Source: Streptomyces longhuiensis (lineage in GTDB: Bacteria; Actinomycetota; Actinomycetes; Streptomycetales; Streptomycetaceae). Taken from it: 64,000 bases of DNA. Positions 8,420 to 17,564 of the stretch are shown one piece after another (positions within the stretch are counted from its first letter, which is position 1; the number at the start of each line of letters is the position of its first letter). Location: NCBI RefSeq assembly GCF_020616555.1, contig NZ_CP085173.1:3979501-4043500 (forward strand), read 5' to 3'. Below the pieces are notes generated by a model. The model made no database searches and was not told where the DNA came from. It saw only the letters and a list, made by a program, of their open reading frames with translations. The position numbers and the translations under genes are program-made.

Positions 8420-8870
8420 GCAGGGCGTGAACACCCCGGCGCGCGCCCGACGAGCAGCGTCCGCGCCCCCGGCGCGCGCTCCGTGAGCAACTCCTGAGCA
8501 CCCCATCCGCCCCAACAGGCGTGCCAAATCGCACGTATGACCGGTAAACAGCTTGTTTCGCTTCGTATCGCCCTTGCGATCATGATGAAGTGCGTAGAAC
8601 CCTGTCCTGGAGCCATTGGCTCCGATGAGGCAGGCGGCACACGGCAGTTGGGACCGGCACTCGGCCGGCGCCGGTTGCGCTCGACTCAGGGGTGGGGGCC
8701 CCGTTCATGAAGCGATGCCGAGGGGGGCATCATGCAACCGGAAGGCCGCCGTCTCAGTCTTAGACGGGGGACCGTGGCCTGCCACTGACACGTCCGGCGA
8801 GGTCGAGGGGGACCGAACCGGACGGATGACCGACGACCACGCAGTGACTTGCGTGCGGGGGGAATGACTC
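8420..8870 (+). other. 451-bp gene-free region and probable long leader of cslA
   Basis: No convincing coding sequence. The left part holds a direct repeat CCCCGGCGCGCGC near 8434 and 8466. The right part holds two small hairpins: GGAGCCA/TGGCTCC near 8608-8622 and CCGTCT/AGACGG near 8750-8768. A G-rich ribosome binding site (GGGGGGAATGACTC) precedes the cslA ATG. I could not match it to a known riboswitch. Confidence 0.5.
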
Positions 8871-10790
8871 ATGACGTCGACGCCGACAGGCGCCCGGCAG
8901 AACTTCGACCCGTCCCAGACCACCCAGCTACGCGTGCCGCCGCATCGGACCGGCGGCTTCCGTCGCATCAAGAAGGCCCTGCCGCGCTACGACTACGAGC
9001 ACTACAGCCGGCTCGCGGGGCCGCTGACCCAGCCCGATCCCGGCAAGCCGTACAAGGTGCAGTACCGCTCACTGCTCTCACAGGAGCCGCACCGGCTGCG
9101 GGCCGCGCTGATGCTGGGCGCCGCGCCGCTCCTGTCTCTCGTACTGCTCTTCTGGCTGCTCCAGCCCGAGCACTGGACGGAGCGGGACTACCCGGCGTAC
9201 GACTTCCTGCCCGCGCTCGACGTCGTGATGCTGGTGTCGATCGGTCTGATCGAGTTCTTCCGCTGCATGAACGTGCTGTCGAACGCGCACGCCACGCTCG
9301 TCGCCCGCGACCCGATCCCGGTGGTGCCCGAGACCGGCACGAGGGTCGCGTTCCTGACCTCGTTCGTGCCCGGCAAGGAGCCGATCGAGATGGTGACGAA
9401 GACCCTGGAGGCGGCCGTGAAGCTGCGCCACCGGGGGCTGTTGCACATCTGGCTCCTCGACGAGGGCGACGACCCCGAGGTGAAGGCGGTCTGCGAGCGC
9501 CTCGGCGTGCACCACTTCTCCCGCAAGGGCGTCGCGAGGTGGAACCAGGCCAAGGGCCCGCACCGCGCCAAGACCAAGCACGGCAACTACAACGCCTGGC
9601 TGGACGCGCACGGCGACGACTACGACTACTTCGCCTCCGTCGACACCGACCACGTGCCGCTGCCCAACTACCTGGAGCGGATGCTCGGCTTCTTCCGCGA
9701 CGAGAACGTCGGCTTCGTCATCGGCCCGCAGGTCTACGGCAACTACGACTCCTTCGTCACGAAGGCCGCCGAGTCCCAGCAGTTCCTCTTCCACGCGCTC
9801 ATCCAGCGCGCGGGCAACGCCTACGGCGCCCCGATGTTCGTCGGCACCTCCAACGCCGTACGCATCAGGACCCTCAAGCAGATCGGCGGTCTGTACGACT
9901 CGATCACCGAGGACATGGCGACGGGCTTCGAGATCCACCGCGCCAAGAACCCGGCCACGGGCGAGAAGTGGAAGTCGGTCTACACGCCCGACGTGCTCGC
10001 CGTCGGTGAGGGACCGAACGCCTGGACCGACTTCTTCACCCAGCAGCTGCGCTGGTCCCGAGGCACGTACGAGACGATCCTCAAGCAGTTCTGGAAGGCG
10101 CCGTTCTCGCTGCCGCCGGGCCGCTTCTTCAACTACACGATGATGGTCATCTTCTACCCGATGTCCGCCATGAACTGGATCCTGGCGGCGCTGAGTTGCG
10201 CCCTGTTCCTCGGTCTCGGCGCGTCCGGCGTGAACATCGACCCGACCATCTGGCTGATGCTGTACGGCAACGCGTCCGCGCTGCAGATCGGCCTCTACAT
10301 CTGGAACCGCCGCCACAACGTGTCGCCGCACGAGCCCGAGGGCTCCGGCGGTATCGCGGGCATGGTGATGTCGGCGCTGTCCGCGCCGATCTACGCACGC
10401 TCCCTGATGGACGCCGTGCTGCGGCGCAAGAGCAAGTTCGTGGTGACCCCCAAGGGCGAGTCGGCCAGCCCCGACACACTGTTCGGCACGTTCCGCATCC
10501 ACCTGTTCTTCATCCTGGTCTTCGCGGCGTCCATGACCGCGTCCTTCGTGTTCGGGCACGCGCACCCGGCGATGCTCACCTGGGCCTCCTTCGCGCTGCT
10601 CATCACGGCCTCGCCGATCTTCGCCTGGCGATGGACGATGCGGCAGGACAGGAAGAAGCCGAAGCCGCCGGCCGCTCCCCCGGACCAAGGGGAGCACCTG
10701 GCTCCACCGGCGCACGCCGCGCAGGAGAAGCCGACCTGGGCCGCGCCCGACCAGACCATGCAGATCGCCCTTGGGGGACGTAAGAAATGA
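8871..10790 (+). CDS. cslA: Cellulose synthase-like glycosyltransferase 2, hyphal tip glycan synthase
   Basis: 639 residues. Two N-terminal membrane helices lie near residues 75-95 and 115-135. The GT2 domain shows LLDEGDD, the metal-binding DTDH, the TED triad and QQLRW, the processive-synthase signature. Four further membrane helices follow near residues 425-600. No PilZ domain is present. In Streptomyces CslA makes a beta-glucan at hyphal tips needed for aerial growth and pellet formation. The stop codon overlaps the glxA start by 4 bp (ATGA), so the two are translationally coupled. Confidence 0.95.
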   Translation: MTSTPTGARQNFDPSQTTQLRVPPHRTGGFRRIKKALPRYDYEHYSRLAGPLTQPDPGKPYKVQYRSLLSQEPHRLRAALMLGAAPLLSLVLLFWLLQPEHWTERDYPAYDFLPALDVVMLVSIGLIEFFRCMNVLSNAHATLVARDPIPVVPETGTRVAFLTSFVPGKEPIEMVTKTLEAAVKLRHRGLLHIWLLDEGDDPEVKAVCERLGVHHFSRKGVARWNQAKGPHRAKTKHGNYNAWLDAHGDDYDYFASVDTDHVPLPNYLERMLGFFRDENVGFVIGPQVYGNYDSFVTKAAESQQFLFHALIQRAGNAYGAPMFVGTSNAVRIRTLKQIGGLYDSITEDMATGFEIHRAKNPATGEKWKSVYTPDVLAVGEGPNAWTDFFTQQLRWSRGTYETILKQFWKAPFSLPPGRFFNYTMMVIFYPMSAMNWILAALSCALFLGLGASGVNIDPTIWLMLYGNASALQIGLYIWNRRHNVSPHEPEGSGGIAGMVMSALSAPIYARSLMDAVLRRKSKFVVTPKGESASPDTLFGTFRIHLFFILVFAASMTASFVFGHAHPAMLTWASFALLITASPIFAWRWTMRQDRKKPKPPAAPPDQGEHLAPPAHAAQEKPTWAAPDQTMQIALGGRKK

Positions 10791-12724
10791 AAGACGGTGC
10801 CAGCCGCCGCCGTGCCCGACGCATAGCCATCGGCTCGGTGGTGGTGCTAGCGCTTGCCGGGATGAACGGTCCGTGGCTCTACCGGTTCGGTTCGGCGAAG
10901 TACCACGAGTACAAGATCAACAGACCTGAGTACAAGGCCGAGAACGGCAAGTGGGACATCGTCGAGTTCCCCAAGGAGTACCGGCAGAACACGATCCACG
11001 CCGCCCTGCTGCACACGGGCAAGATCCTGCTCGTGGCCGGGTCCGGGAACAACCAGGACAACTTCGACGCGAAGAAGTTCGACACCCGGCTGTGGGACCC
11101 GGTGAAGGGGACGATCAAGAAGATCCCCACGCCCAGCGACCTGTTCTGCACGGGCCACACGCAGCTGGCCAACGGCAATCTGCTCATCGCCGGCGGCACC
11201 AAGAGCTACGAGAAGCTCAAGGGCGACGTCACCAAGGCCGGCGGCCTGATGATCGTCCACAACGAGGACCCGGACGAGCCGAAGACGATCCCCAAGGGGT
11301 CCAGGTTCACCGGCAAGGAGAACGGCAAGACCTTCGTCACCAGCGAGAACATCACCATCGAGCGGGCGAAGAAGGTCTTCGACCCCCAGACGGGCAGGTT
11401 CCTGCGCAACGACCCGGGCATCCGCCGGGTCTACGTCGAGGCGCAGAAGAGCGGCACGAAGTACGAGACGGGGACTCAGGACAACTACCGCGTGCAGGGC
11501 CTCAAGGGCGCCGACGCGCGCAACGTCTACGGCATCGCGCAGAAGCTCGCCCTGGACAAGAAGGACTTCCAGGGGATCAGGGACAGCTACGAGTTCGACC
11601 CGGTCGCCGAGAAGTACATCAAGGTCGACCCGATGAACGAGGCGCGCTGGTACCCGACGCTGACCACGCTCTCGGACGGCAAGGTCCTCTCGGTCTCCGG
11701 GCTCGACGACATCGGCCAGCTCGTGCCGGGCAAGAACGAGACGTACGACCCGAAGACCAGGAAGTGGACGTACACCAAGGGGATCCGCCAGTTCCCGACG
11801 TACCCGGCCCTCTTCCAGATGGAGGACGGGAGGATCTTCTACTCGGGCGCCAACGCGGGCTACGGGCCCGACAACGTCGGCCGCACGCCCGGCATCTGGG
11901 ATCTCGCGACCAACAAGTTCCAGAAGATTCCCGGGCTGAGCGACCCCGAACTGATGGAGACCGCGGGCACGGTGGAGCTGCCGCCCGCGCAGGACCAGCG
12001 CTACATGGTGGTCGGCGGCGGCGGGGTCGGCGAGTCCAAGGAGTCGAGCCGCAAGACGCGGATCGTCGATCTCAAGGCGAAGGACCCGAAGTTCGTCGAC
12101 GGGCCCGAGCTGGAGAAGGGCACGCGCTACCCGCAGTCCTCCACGCTCCCCGACGACACGGTCCTGGTGTCCGGCGGCTCCGAGGACTACCGCGGCCGCG
12201 GCGACTCGAACATCCACCAGGCGCGGCTGTACGACGTGAAGACCAACACGTTCAAGCGCGTCGCCGACCCGCTCGTCGGCCGCAACTACCACTCGGGCTC
12301 GCTCCTGCTGCCCGACGGCCGCGTGATGTTCTTCGGCTCGGACTCGCTCTACGCCGACAAGGCGAACACCAAGCCCGGCGTCTTCGAGCAGCGCATCGAG
12401 ATCTACACGCCGCCGTATCTGTACCAGGACTCGCGGCCCACGCTCAGCGGCGGCACGAAGACCGTCGCGCGCGGCGGCACGGCGACGTACAAGTCGGACC
12501 ACGCGACGGCGATCAGGACGGCCCGGCTGATCAGGCCGAGCGCGTCCACGCACGTCACGGACGTCGACCAGACGTCGATCGCCCTCGACCTGAAGAAGTC
12601 GAAGGACAGCGTCACGGTGACCATCCCGAACAACCGCAGCCTGGTCGAGTCGGGCTGGTACATGCTGTTCGTGACGGACGATCAGGGCACGCCCAGCAAG
12701 GCACAGTGGGTGCACGTGCCGTAG
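10787..12724 (+). CDS. glxA: GlxA, mononuclear copper-radical oxidase (galactose oxidase-like)
   Basis: 645 residues. One N-terminal membrane segment (residues 12-30) anchors the enzyme outside. Kelch-type repeats carry the AA5 copper-radical residues: Cys121 in SDLFCTGHTQ, which forms the thioether bond with an active-site tyrosine, the ARWYPTL segment, and the Tyr-His pair in GRNYHSGSLLLPDG. The C-terminal 100 residues form the DUF1929 beta-sandwich, with a late histidine in QWVHVP. It oxidises the nascent CslA glycan and is needed for its deposition in S. lividans. Cotranscribed with cslA. Confidence 0.95.
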   Translation: MKDGASRRRARRIAIGSVVVLALAGMNGPWLYRFGSAKYHEYKINRPEYKAENGKWDIVEFPKEYRQNTIHAALLHTGKILLVAGSGNNQDNFDAKKFDTRLWDPVKGTIKKIPTPSDLFCTGHTQLANGNLLIAGGTKSYEKLKGDVTKAGGLMIVHNEDPDEPKTIPKGSRFTGKENGKTFVTSENITIERAKKVFDPQTGRFLRNDPGIRRVYVEAQKSGTKYETGTQDNYRVQGLKGADARNVYGIAQKLALDKKDFQGIRDSYEFDPVAEKYIKVDPMNEARWYPTLTTLSDGKVLSVSGLDDIGQLVPGKNETYDPKTRKWTYTKGIRQFPTYPALFQMEDGRIFYSGANAGYGPDNVGRTPGIWDLATNKFQKIPGLSDPELMETAGTVELPPAQDQRYMVVGGGGVGESKESSRKTRIVDLKAKDPKFVDGPELEKGTRYPQSSTLPDDTVLVSGGSEDYRGRGDSNIHQARLYDVKTNTFKRVADPLVGRNYHSGSLLLPDGRVMFFGSDSLYADKANTKPGVFEQRIEIYTPPYLYQDSRPTLSGGTKTVARGGTATYKSDHATAIRTARLIRPSASTHVTDVDQTSIALDLKKSKDSVTVTIPNNRSLVESGWYMLFVTDDQGTPSKAQWVHVP

Positions 12725-12737
12725 GGGCAAATACGTA

Positions 12738-12767
12738 GGGGGGTGGGGGCCCGGGCCCCCACCCCCC
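12738..12767. terminator. Perfect 30-bp palindrome between glxA and cslZ
   Basis: Six G, T, five G, then CCC meet their exact reverse complement, centred at 12752/12753. It lies between the convergent ends of glxA (12724) and cslZ (12791) and probably terminates transcription from both sides. It lacks a loop as written, so a few central pairs must open. Confidence 0.75.
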
Positions 12768-12790
12768 TTGCTGCTTTCCGGCCGCTGCCC

Positions 12791-13828
12791 CTACTTGGTG
12801 GCCTTGGCGAGGCCGATCGCGTACTCCGGCCACCAGGCCCCCGCCTTCGGGCCGCCCTTGCAGTCGCCGTCCGACTCGCCGGGCCGCTTGACCCACAGGT
12901 ACGCCTTGACCAGGGGGTCGCCCGTCTTGGTGCCGGGCTCCTCGCCCAGCGCCCGCCCGGGCGGGTTGCACCAGCGCTGGTCGGGGTTGCCGCCCGTGTA
13001 GGGCCCGTTCCCGTTGCGGCTGGTGTCGATGACGAACGGCTTGTTGCCGACCTTCGCCGAGAGCTCCTTGCCGTACTTCACGGAGTCCGCGGTGGTGTAG
13101 AAGTTCGACACATTGACCGAGAAGCCGTCGGCCTGGTCGATGCCGGACCACTGGAGCGGCTGGAAGATCTGGTCGGGCTTGCCCCAGCCGGCGTTGCCCG
13201 CGTCGAGGTAGACCGTCGTGTTCTTCAACGACTTGAGCTTGCCGACGGCGCCCTTGAGGAGGTCGTAACGCTCCTCGTGGAACTCCTCCGGCGTGCAGTT
13301 GTCCACCATGTGCTGCACGGCGTCCGGCTCCAGGATCACCGTCGCGTGCCGGTCGCCGATGCCCTTGGCGACGCTGTCGATGAACGCCCGGTACTGGTTC
13401 CCGTCGGCCGCGCCGCCCTTGGAGAACTGGCCGCAGTCGCGGTGCGGGATGTTGTAGAGCACGAGCAGGGCGTCCCGGTCGGCCTCGTCGGCAGCCTCGG
13501 TGTAGCCCCGGGCCTGGTCCTCCGCGTTCTCCGGGAGGATCCACTCGCCGCTCGGCTGCTCGGCTATCTTCCGGATCTGCTCGGCGTCGTCCTTCTTGCC
13601 GGCCTTCTCGTAGGCGGCGACCTGCTTGGCGGCGCTGCCGTCCGGGTTGACCCAGTACGGGTCGGACCCCTTCGGCTGCTGCTTCACGGGTGACGGTGAG
13701 CCGTTCTTGTCCTTGCCGTCCCCGGAGGAACATCCGGACACCAGCAGCGCCGCCCCCACGGCCGCCGCTCCCGCCCTCACCCCCCAGGCGCCGACACCGC
13801 GTACGCGGCCTGCGTCCTTGCGGTACAT
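12791..13828 (-). CDS. cslZ: GH6-family beta-glucanase lipoprotein
   Basis: 345 residues. A lipobox LLVSGCSSG near residues 28-36 indicates membrane anchoring outside the cell. The mature part has the GH6 landmarks: NIPHRDCGQFSKGG, the catalytic acid region ILEPDAVQHMV, and VIDTSRNGNGP with the putative base. It matches CslZ, the endoglucanase-like protein next to cslA-glxA in other streptomycetes, proposed to process the tip glycan. GGGGGAG precedes the ATG. Convergent to glxA rather than in its operon, so it can be controlled separately. Confidence 0.9.
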   Translation of the reverse strand: MYRKDAGRVRGVGAWGVRAGAAAVGAALLVSGCSSGDGKDKNGSPSPVKQQPKGSDPYWVNPDGSAAKQVAAYEKAGKKDDAEQIRKIAEQPSGEWILPENAEDQARGYTEAADEADRDALLVLYNIPHRDCGQFSKGGAADGNQYRAFIDSVAKGIGDRHATVILEPDAVQHMVDNCTPEEFHEERYDLLKGAVGKLKSLKNTTVYLDAGNAGWGKPDQIFQPLQWSGIDQADGFSVNVSNFYTTADSVKYGKELSAKVGNKPFVIDTSRNGNGPYTGGNPDQRWCNPPGRALGEEPGTKTGDPLVKAYLWVKRPGESDGDCKGGPKAGAWWPEYAIGLAKATK

Positions 13829-14181
13829 CCACTCCCCCTTGGGTGCCCTGTACGACTCTCAATCCTGGCATACGGGCCGCGGCGACCACGAGGGCGGACA
13901 GGGTTCGTCAAATACCTGTTACAGCCCCCGCGTTCGGTGTTCACCGAGGCCGCGAGCGCATCCGGACTTGGCGTCAAACAGCCTCTAGGCCGCGTCGCCC
14001 ATCCGCTCTAGAGTCGTCGTGAGCGGCCCGAGCCCCGGCCTGCACCACCTCCGGGAGAGCAGGTCTCTCCTGACCTCCCGCGCCGACGCCGGGTTACTCC
14101 CGCAGCCCGAGCGCGCGCGGTCGAGGACCAGCCCGGCCGGCGTCTCCCCGGGGGGAGCGGGCCGCCGGCCGGGCCAGGTTG
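13829..14181. other. Intergenic region: cslZ promoter side and sortase terminator
   Basis: 353 bp without a supported gene. The left part is the upstream region of cslZ. The right part holds a stem-loop, GCCCGGCCGGC (14131-14141) with GCCGGCCGGGC (14164-14174), enclosing a second hairpin CTCCCC/GGGGAG. It sits just after the stop of the class F sortase gene and is probably its terminator. Confidence 0.6.
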
Positions 14182-14856
14182 TCAGCGCGCGGGCGCGTCG
14201 GTCACACCGGTGAGGTACGCGGACACGACGACGTTGGCGGTGTAGGTGCGCGACGCCCGGTCGAAGGAGCCACCGCACGTGATCAGCCGCAGCTCGGCCC
14301 GGTCGGACTGCCGCTGGCCGTAAGCCTTTTGCGCGTCGAACCGGTCGCGGCTGAAGACCTGCACGTCGTCGACGGTGAACTCGGCGACGGAGTGGTCGTC
14401 CCGCGCGACCCGCACCTTGTCGCCCGGCTTGGCCGAGCTGAGGTGGTAGAACACGGCGGGCCTCGTGTCCGTGTCGACGTGCCCGACGAGCAGGGCCGTG
14501 CCGCGCTCGCCCGGCTTCACGCCGCCGCCGTACCAGCCGACGACGCCTGCCTGCGAGAACGGCGGCGGGTCGATCGCGCCGTTCCCGTCGAGGCCGCGGG
14601 CCTTCACGGGCGCCTCGATCTTCAGTGCGGAGACATCGATGCGCTGCGGCTCCGCGCCGGCCATCGGCTTGTGCGCGGGCGGCAGTTCGACGCCGAGCGG
14701 CCGTCCGACGGCGGCCGCGTCGCCCGTGGTGGGCGCGGACAGGCCGTGGATATCGGTGACTCCGCGGCCCCACAGCCACAGGCCGAGCAGCAGTACGGCC
14801 CAGGCCACTCCGGTCACGAGCCGCCCGTTGCCGTGCGGTCGTTCGCCGTCAGCCAT
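14182..14856 (-). CDS. Class F sortase
   Basis: 224 residues. An N-terminal membrane helix (about residues 12-30) is followed by an extracytoplasmic sortase barrel with the catalytic His in LLVGHVDTDTRPAVF, the Cys in LRLITCGGSFD, and the Arg region in the SRTYTANVVV strand. The sequence around the Cys fits actinobacterial class F sortases, whose substrates are poorly known. It starts 13 bp after the gene at 14870, which encodes a secreted anchored protein, so the two form an operon. A terminator follows. Confidence 0.85.
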   Translation of the reverse strand: MADGERPHGNGRLVTGVAWAVLLLGLWLWGRGVTDIHGLSAPTTGDAAAVGRPLGVELPPAHKPMAGAEPQRIDVSALKIEAPVKARGLDGNGAIDPPPFSQAGVVGWYGGGVKPGERGTALLVGHVDTDTRPAVFYHLSSAKPGDKVRVARDDHSVAEFTVDDVQVFSRDRFDAQKAYGQRQSDRAELRLITCGGSFDRASRTYTANVVVSAYLTGVTDAPAR

Positions 14857-14869
14857 GATCGGCCCCCGC

Positions 14870-15445
14870 TCACTCTGAGCGGCGCCGGCGGACGCTGCGC
14901 AGGGCCACGGCGACGGCCGCGACCGCCGCGAGCACCAGGCCCAGCACCGTGTGCCGGGTGCCGGGGCCCTCCTCGCGCAGACCGTCGGTGATCTCGGTGG
15001 TGTGGGCCGCGGTGAGCTGCGCGGTACCGCCGCCGCCCGCGTGCACGGGTGCGGTGGGGACCGGCGCGGGGCGGCCCTCCTGGAGGACCTCGACGCTGCC
15101 CTTGACCCTGCCGGTGACGCCGTCGCAGGTCACCCTGATCTCGTAGATCCCGGGCGTCGCGGACGAGCGGATGCGGGCCTGGGTGGTCAGCGTGGGCTGG
15201 TCGGCGGACGGGGCGAGATCGCCGGGCGCCTCGAAGGCGTCCGAGTAGGCCTTGCCCTTGGATTCCCTGCAACCGGAGACCCTGAGGTCTACCTGGGTCC
15301 CGGGGGCGGGGGCGAAGGGGGTGACGGTGATGGAACCGGTGGATCCGTCGGATCCCCCGCCTTCCGCGTGGGCGGCGGCGACGGGCAGTGTCACCAGAAC
15401 GGCGGCCGCCCCTATGGCACGGAGAGCGAACATCTCTCTACGCAT
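14870..15445 (-). CDS. Secreted, C-terminally membrane-anchored protein in the sortase operon
   Basis: 191 residues. A signal peptide ends near AAAHA (residue 26). One Ig-like domain with two cysteines (GCRESKG and VTCDGV) follows, then a Pro/Ala/Gly-rich linker, a hydrophobic helix and an RRRRSE tail. This is the layout of a sortase substrate, but no LPxTG, LAxTG or similar motif precedes the helix, so it may instead be a plain membrane protein or use an unknown signal. Function unknown. Confidence 0.72.
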   Translation of the reverse strand: MRREMFALRAIGAAAVLVTLPVAAAHAEGGGSDGSTGSITVTPFAPAPGTQVDLRVSGCRESKGKAYSDAFEAPGDLAPSADQPTLTTQARIRSSATPGIYEIRVTCDGVTGRVKGSVEVLQEGRPAPVPTAPVHAGGGGTAQLTAAHTTEITDGLREEGPGTRHTVLGLVLAAVAAVAVALRSVRRRRSE

Positions 15446-15532
15446 TGTGAACCTCCTGTATTGGAAGGGTCACGCGCGCGGGCCCGATCCGCATCCCGGG
15501 GGCACCGGAAACGGCCGCCCCCGGGACCGGGA

Positions 15533-16312
15533 TCAGACGAGTTCGACCAGGTCAGCGATGGAATCGACGACCTCGGAAGGCCGGAAGGGATAGCGGTCGA
15601 CGTCGGCCCTGCCCGTGAGCCCCGTCAGGACGAGGAAGGTCTTCATCCCGGCCTCGAGGCCCGCGAGGACGTCGGTGTCCATACGGTCGCCGATCATGGC
15701 GCTGGTCTCCGAGTGCGCCCCGATCGCGTTCAGGCCGGTGCGCATCATCAGCGGGTTCGGCTTGCCCGCGAAGTACGGCTGCTTGCCGGTCGCCTTGGTG
15801 ATCAGCGCGGCGACGGCGCCGGTGGCGGGCAGCGGGCCCTCGGTGGAGGGGCCCGTCTCGTCCGGGTTGGTGCAGATGAAGCGGGCGCCGTCGTTGATCA
15901 GTCGGACGGCCTTCGTCATGGCCTCGAACGAGTAGGTGCGCGTCTCGCCGAGGACCACGTAGTCGGGGTCGTGGTCGGTGAGGACGTACCCGATGTCGTG
16001 CAGCGCCGTCGTCAGACCGGCCTCGCCGATCACGTACGCCGTGCCGCCGGGGCGCTGGTCGTCGAGGAACTTGGCGGTGGCCAGGGCCGACGTCCAGATG
16101 TTCTCGACCGGCACCTCCAGGCCCATGCGGGTCAGCCGGGCCTGGAGGTCGCGGGCGGTGTAGATCGAGTTGTTCGTCAGCACCAGGAAGGGCTTGCCCG
16201 ACTCGCGGAGCTTCTTGACGAAGGCATCGGCGCCGGGGATCGGCACGCCCTCGTGGATGAGCACACCGTCCATGTCGGTGAGCCACGATTCGATGGGCTT
16301 GCGCTCTGCCAT
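15533..16312 (-). CDS. HAD-IIA family phosphatase (NagD-like)
   Basis: 259 residues. HAD motif I is WLTDMDGVL, motif II VLTNNS, Lys in GKPNPLMM, and the acidic motif IV MIGDRMDTDVLAG. The large cap domain between II and III is that of subclass IIA (NagD, 4-nitrophenylphosphatase). AGGAG lies upstream of the ATG at 16312. It is the last gene after an ABC uptake operon for a phosphonate-like solute, 140 bp from the binding-protein gene. A role in dephosphorylating a product of the imported compound is possible but unproven. Confidence 0.82.
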   Translation of the reverse strand: MAERKPIESWLTDMDGVLIHEGVPIPGADAFVKKLRESGKPFLVLTNNSIYTARDLQARLTRMGLEVPVENIWTSALATAKFLDDQRPGGTAYVIGEAGLTTALHDIGYVLTDHDPDYVVLGETRTYSFEAMTKAVRLINDGARFICTNPDETGPSTEGPLPATGAVAALITKATGKQPYFAGKPNPLMMRTGLNAIGAHSETSAMIGDRMDTDVLAGLEAGMKTFLVLTGLTGRADVDRYPFRPSEVVDSIADLVELV

Positions 16313-16452
16313 GTGCCGGTCTCCTGCCATACAAGAAAACACTGGGGTCAAGAAATAGCTGGGACGCCGGGACCACGCTGTGCCGACGCCCCCAGCCTAA
16401 TCAGCACCGCCTGATCTTGACCCCGCCGAGTCCGCGGAAGCGGGTCCGCAGG

Positions 16453-17514
16453 TCAGCTGCCGGTCGCCGACTTCCAGTCCGTCACGTACGTCTGGAGGTT
16501 CTTGTCGATGTCGTTCCAGTCGGGCTCGAAGATCTCGACGCCGTCCATCACCTTGGCGAGGGCGATGGCGTTCTCGTCGGTGGCCTTGACGTCCTTGCGC
16601 GCGGAGAAGCCGCCGCCGATGGAGCTGACCTGCTGCTGCGCCTTGGCGGACAGCATGAAGTCGAGGAGCTTCTTGCCGTTCTCGCTGTGCGGGGCGTTCT
16701 TCACGAGGCCGCCGGCGTAGGGCAGGGCGAACGAGGTCGGCTTGCCGCCGGCCTTCTTCGGGAACCAGATGCCGAGGTTCGGCATGGTCTTGGACTGCGC
16801 GAAGCTCATCTGCACATCGCCGTTGGCGACGAGGAGTTCACCCTTGTCGACCTTGGGGGCGAGCTTGCCGGTGGAGGCGGACGGGCCGACGTTGTTGGCC
16901 TGGAGCTTCTTCAGATAGTCCATGGCGGGCTTCTTGCCGCCGAAGTCGTGCATGGCCTTGACCACGACGGCGGTGCCGTCGCCGGCGACGCCGGGCGTGG
17001 AGTACTGGAGCTTGTTCTTGTATGAGCCGTCGAGCAGTTCGTCCCACGTGGTGGGCGCCGTCTTCAGGTCCTTCTTGTTGTAGACGAAGCCGAAGTAGTT
17101 GTTGACGACGGAGGTCCAGGTGCCGTCGGCGGCCTTGTCGGCCCCGTCGACCTGGTCGGCGCCCTGGGGCGTGTACTTCTGCAGGAGGCCCTTGCCGTCG
17201 GCCTGCTGGATGAACGGCGGGAGCGTCACGATGACGTCGGCCTGGGTGTTCGACTTCTCGCGGGCGGCGCGCTGCACCATCTCGCCGGAGCCGCCCTCGA
17301 CGTACTCGACCTTGATGCCGGTCTTCTTCGTGAAGTCCTTGAAGACCTGGTCGTACCAGCCGTCGCCGTTCTCGCCCTTGAGGCCGTCCGCGCTGTACAC
17401 GGTGACGGTCTTGGCGTCGGAGGCGGCGGAGTTGCCGCCGCAGGCGGAGAGGGTGGCGGCGAGGGCGATGCTTCCGGTGACGGCGGCGATCGGCTTGAGC
17501 GTGTTTCTGCGCAT
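16453..17514 (-). CDS. ABC transporter substrate-binding lipoprotein, 2-aminoethylphosphonate (PhnS) type
   Basis: 353 residues. Signal peptide with lipobox TLSACGG. The mature protein is a type-2 periplasmic-binding fold of the iron/thiamine/aminoethylphosphonate cluster: VTVYSADGL start, EYVEGGSGEMVQR, NYFGFVYNKKDL, and ALPYAGGLVKNAPH near the end. AAGGAG lies 11 nt before the ATG. The arrangement with two permeases, an ATPase and a UTRA-type GntR regulator is that of 2-aminoethylphosphonate importers. Ferric iron or thiamine remain alternatives for the ligand. Confidence 0.78.
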   Translation of the reverse strand: MRRNTLKPIAAVTGSIALAATLSACGGNSAASDAKTVTVYSADGLKGENGDGWYDQVFKDFTKKTGIKVEYVEGGSGEMVQRAAREKSNTQADVIVTLPPFIQQADGKGLLQKYTPQGADQVDGADKAADGTWTSVVNNYFGFVYNKKDLKTAPTTWDELLDGSYKNKLQYSTPGVAGDGTAVVVKAMHDFGGKKPAMDYLKKLQANNVGPSASTGKLAPKVDKGELLVANGDVQMSFAQSKTMPNLGIWFPKKAGGKPTSFALPYAGGLVKNAPHSENGKKLLDFMLSAKAQQQVSSIGGGFSARKDVKATDENAIALAKVMDGVEIFEPDWNDIDKNLQTYVTDWKSATGS

Positions 17515-17564
17515 GGCGAGGTGAACTCCTTGCAGAGGGTCAGGGCATGGGGGCGGTACGGGGC

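Noticed and set aside
8420..8870. Possible c-di-AMP (ydaO-type) riboswitch before cslA
   Set aside because: I looked for the conserved ydaO core blocks and did not find them in the right order.
9078..10715. Long reading frame antisense to cslA (545 codons)
   Set aside because: Arg/Val/His-rich composition typical of antisense frames in high-GC DNA; the sense frame has clear GT2 motifs. The same applies to other long opposite-strand frames over glxA, the toxin gene and DUF445.
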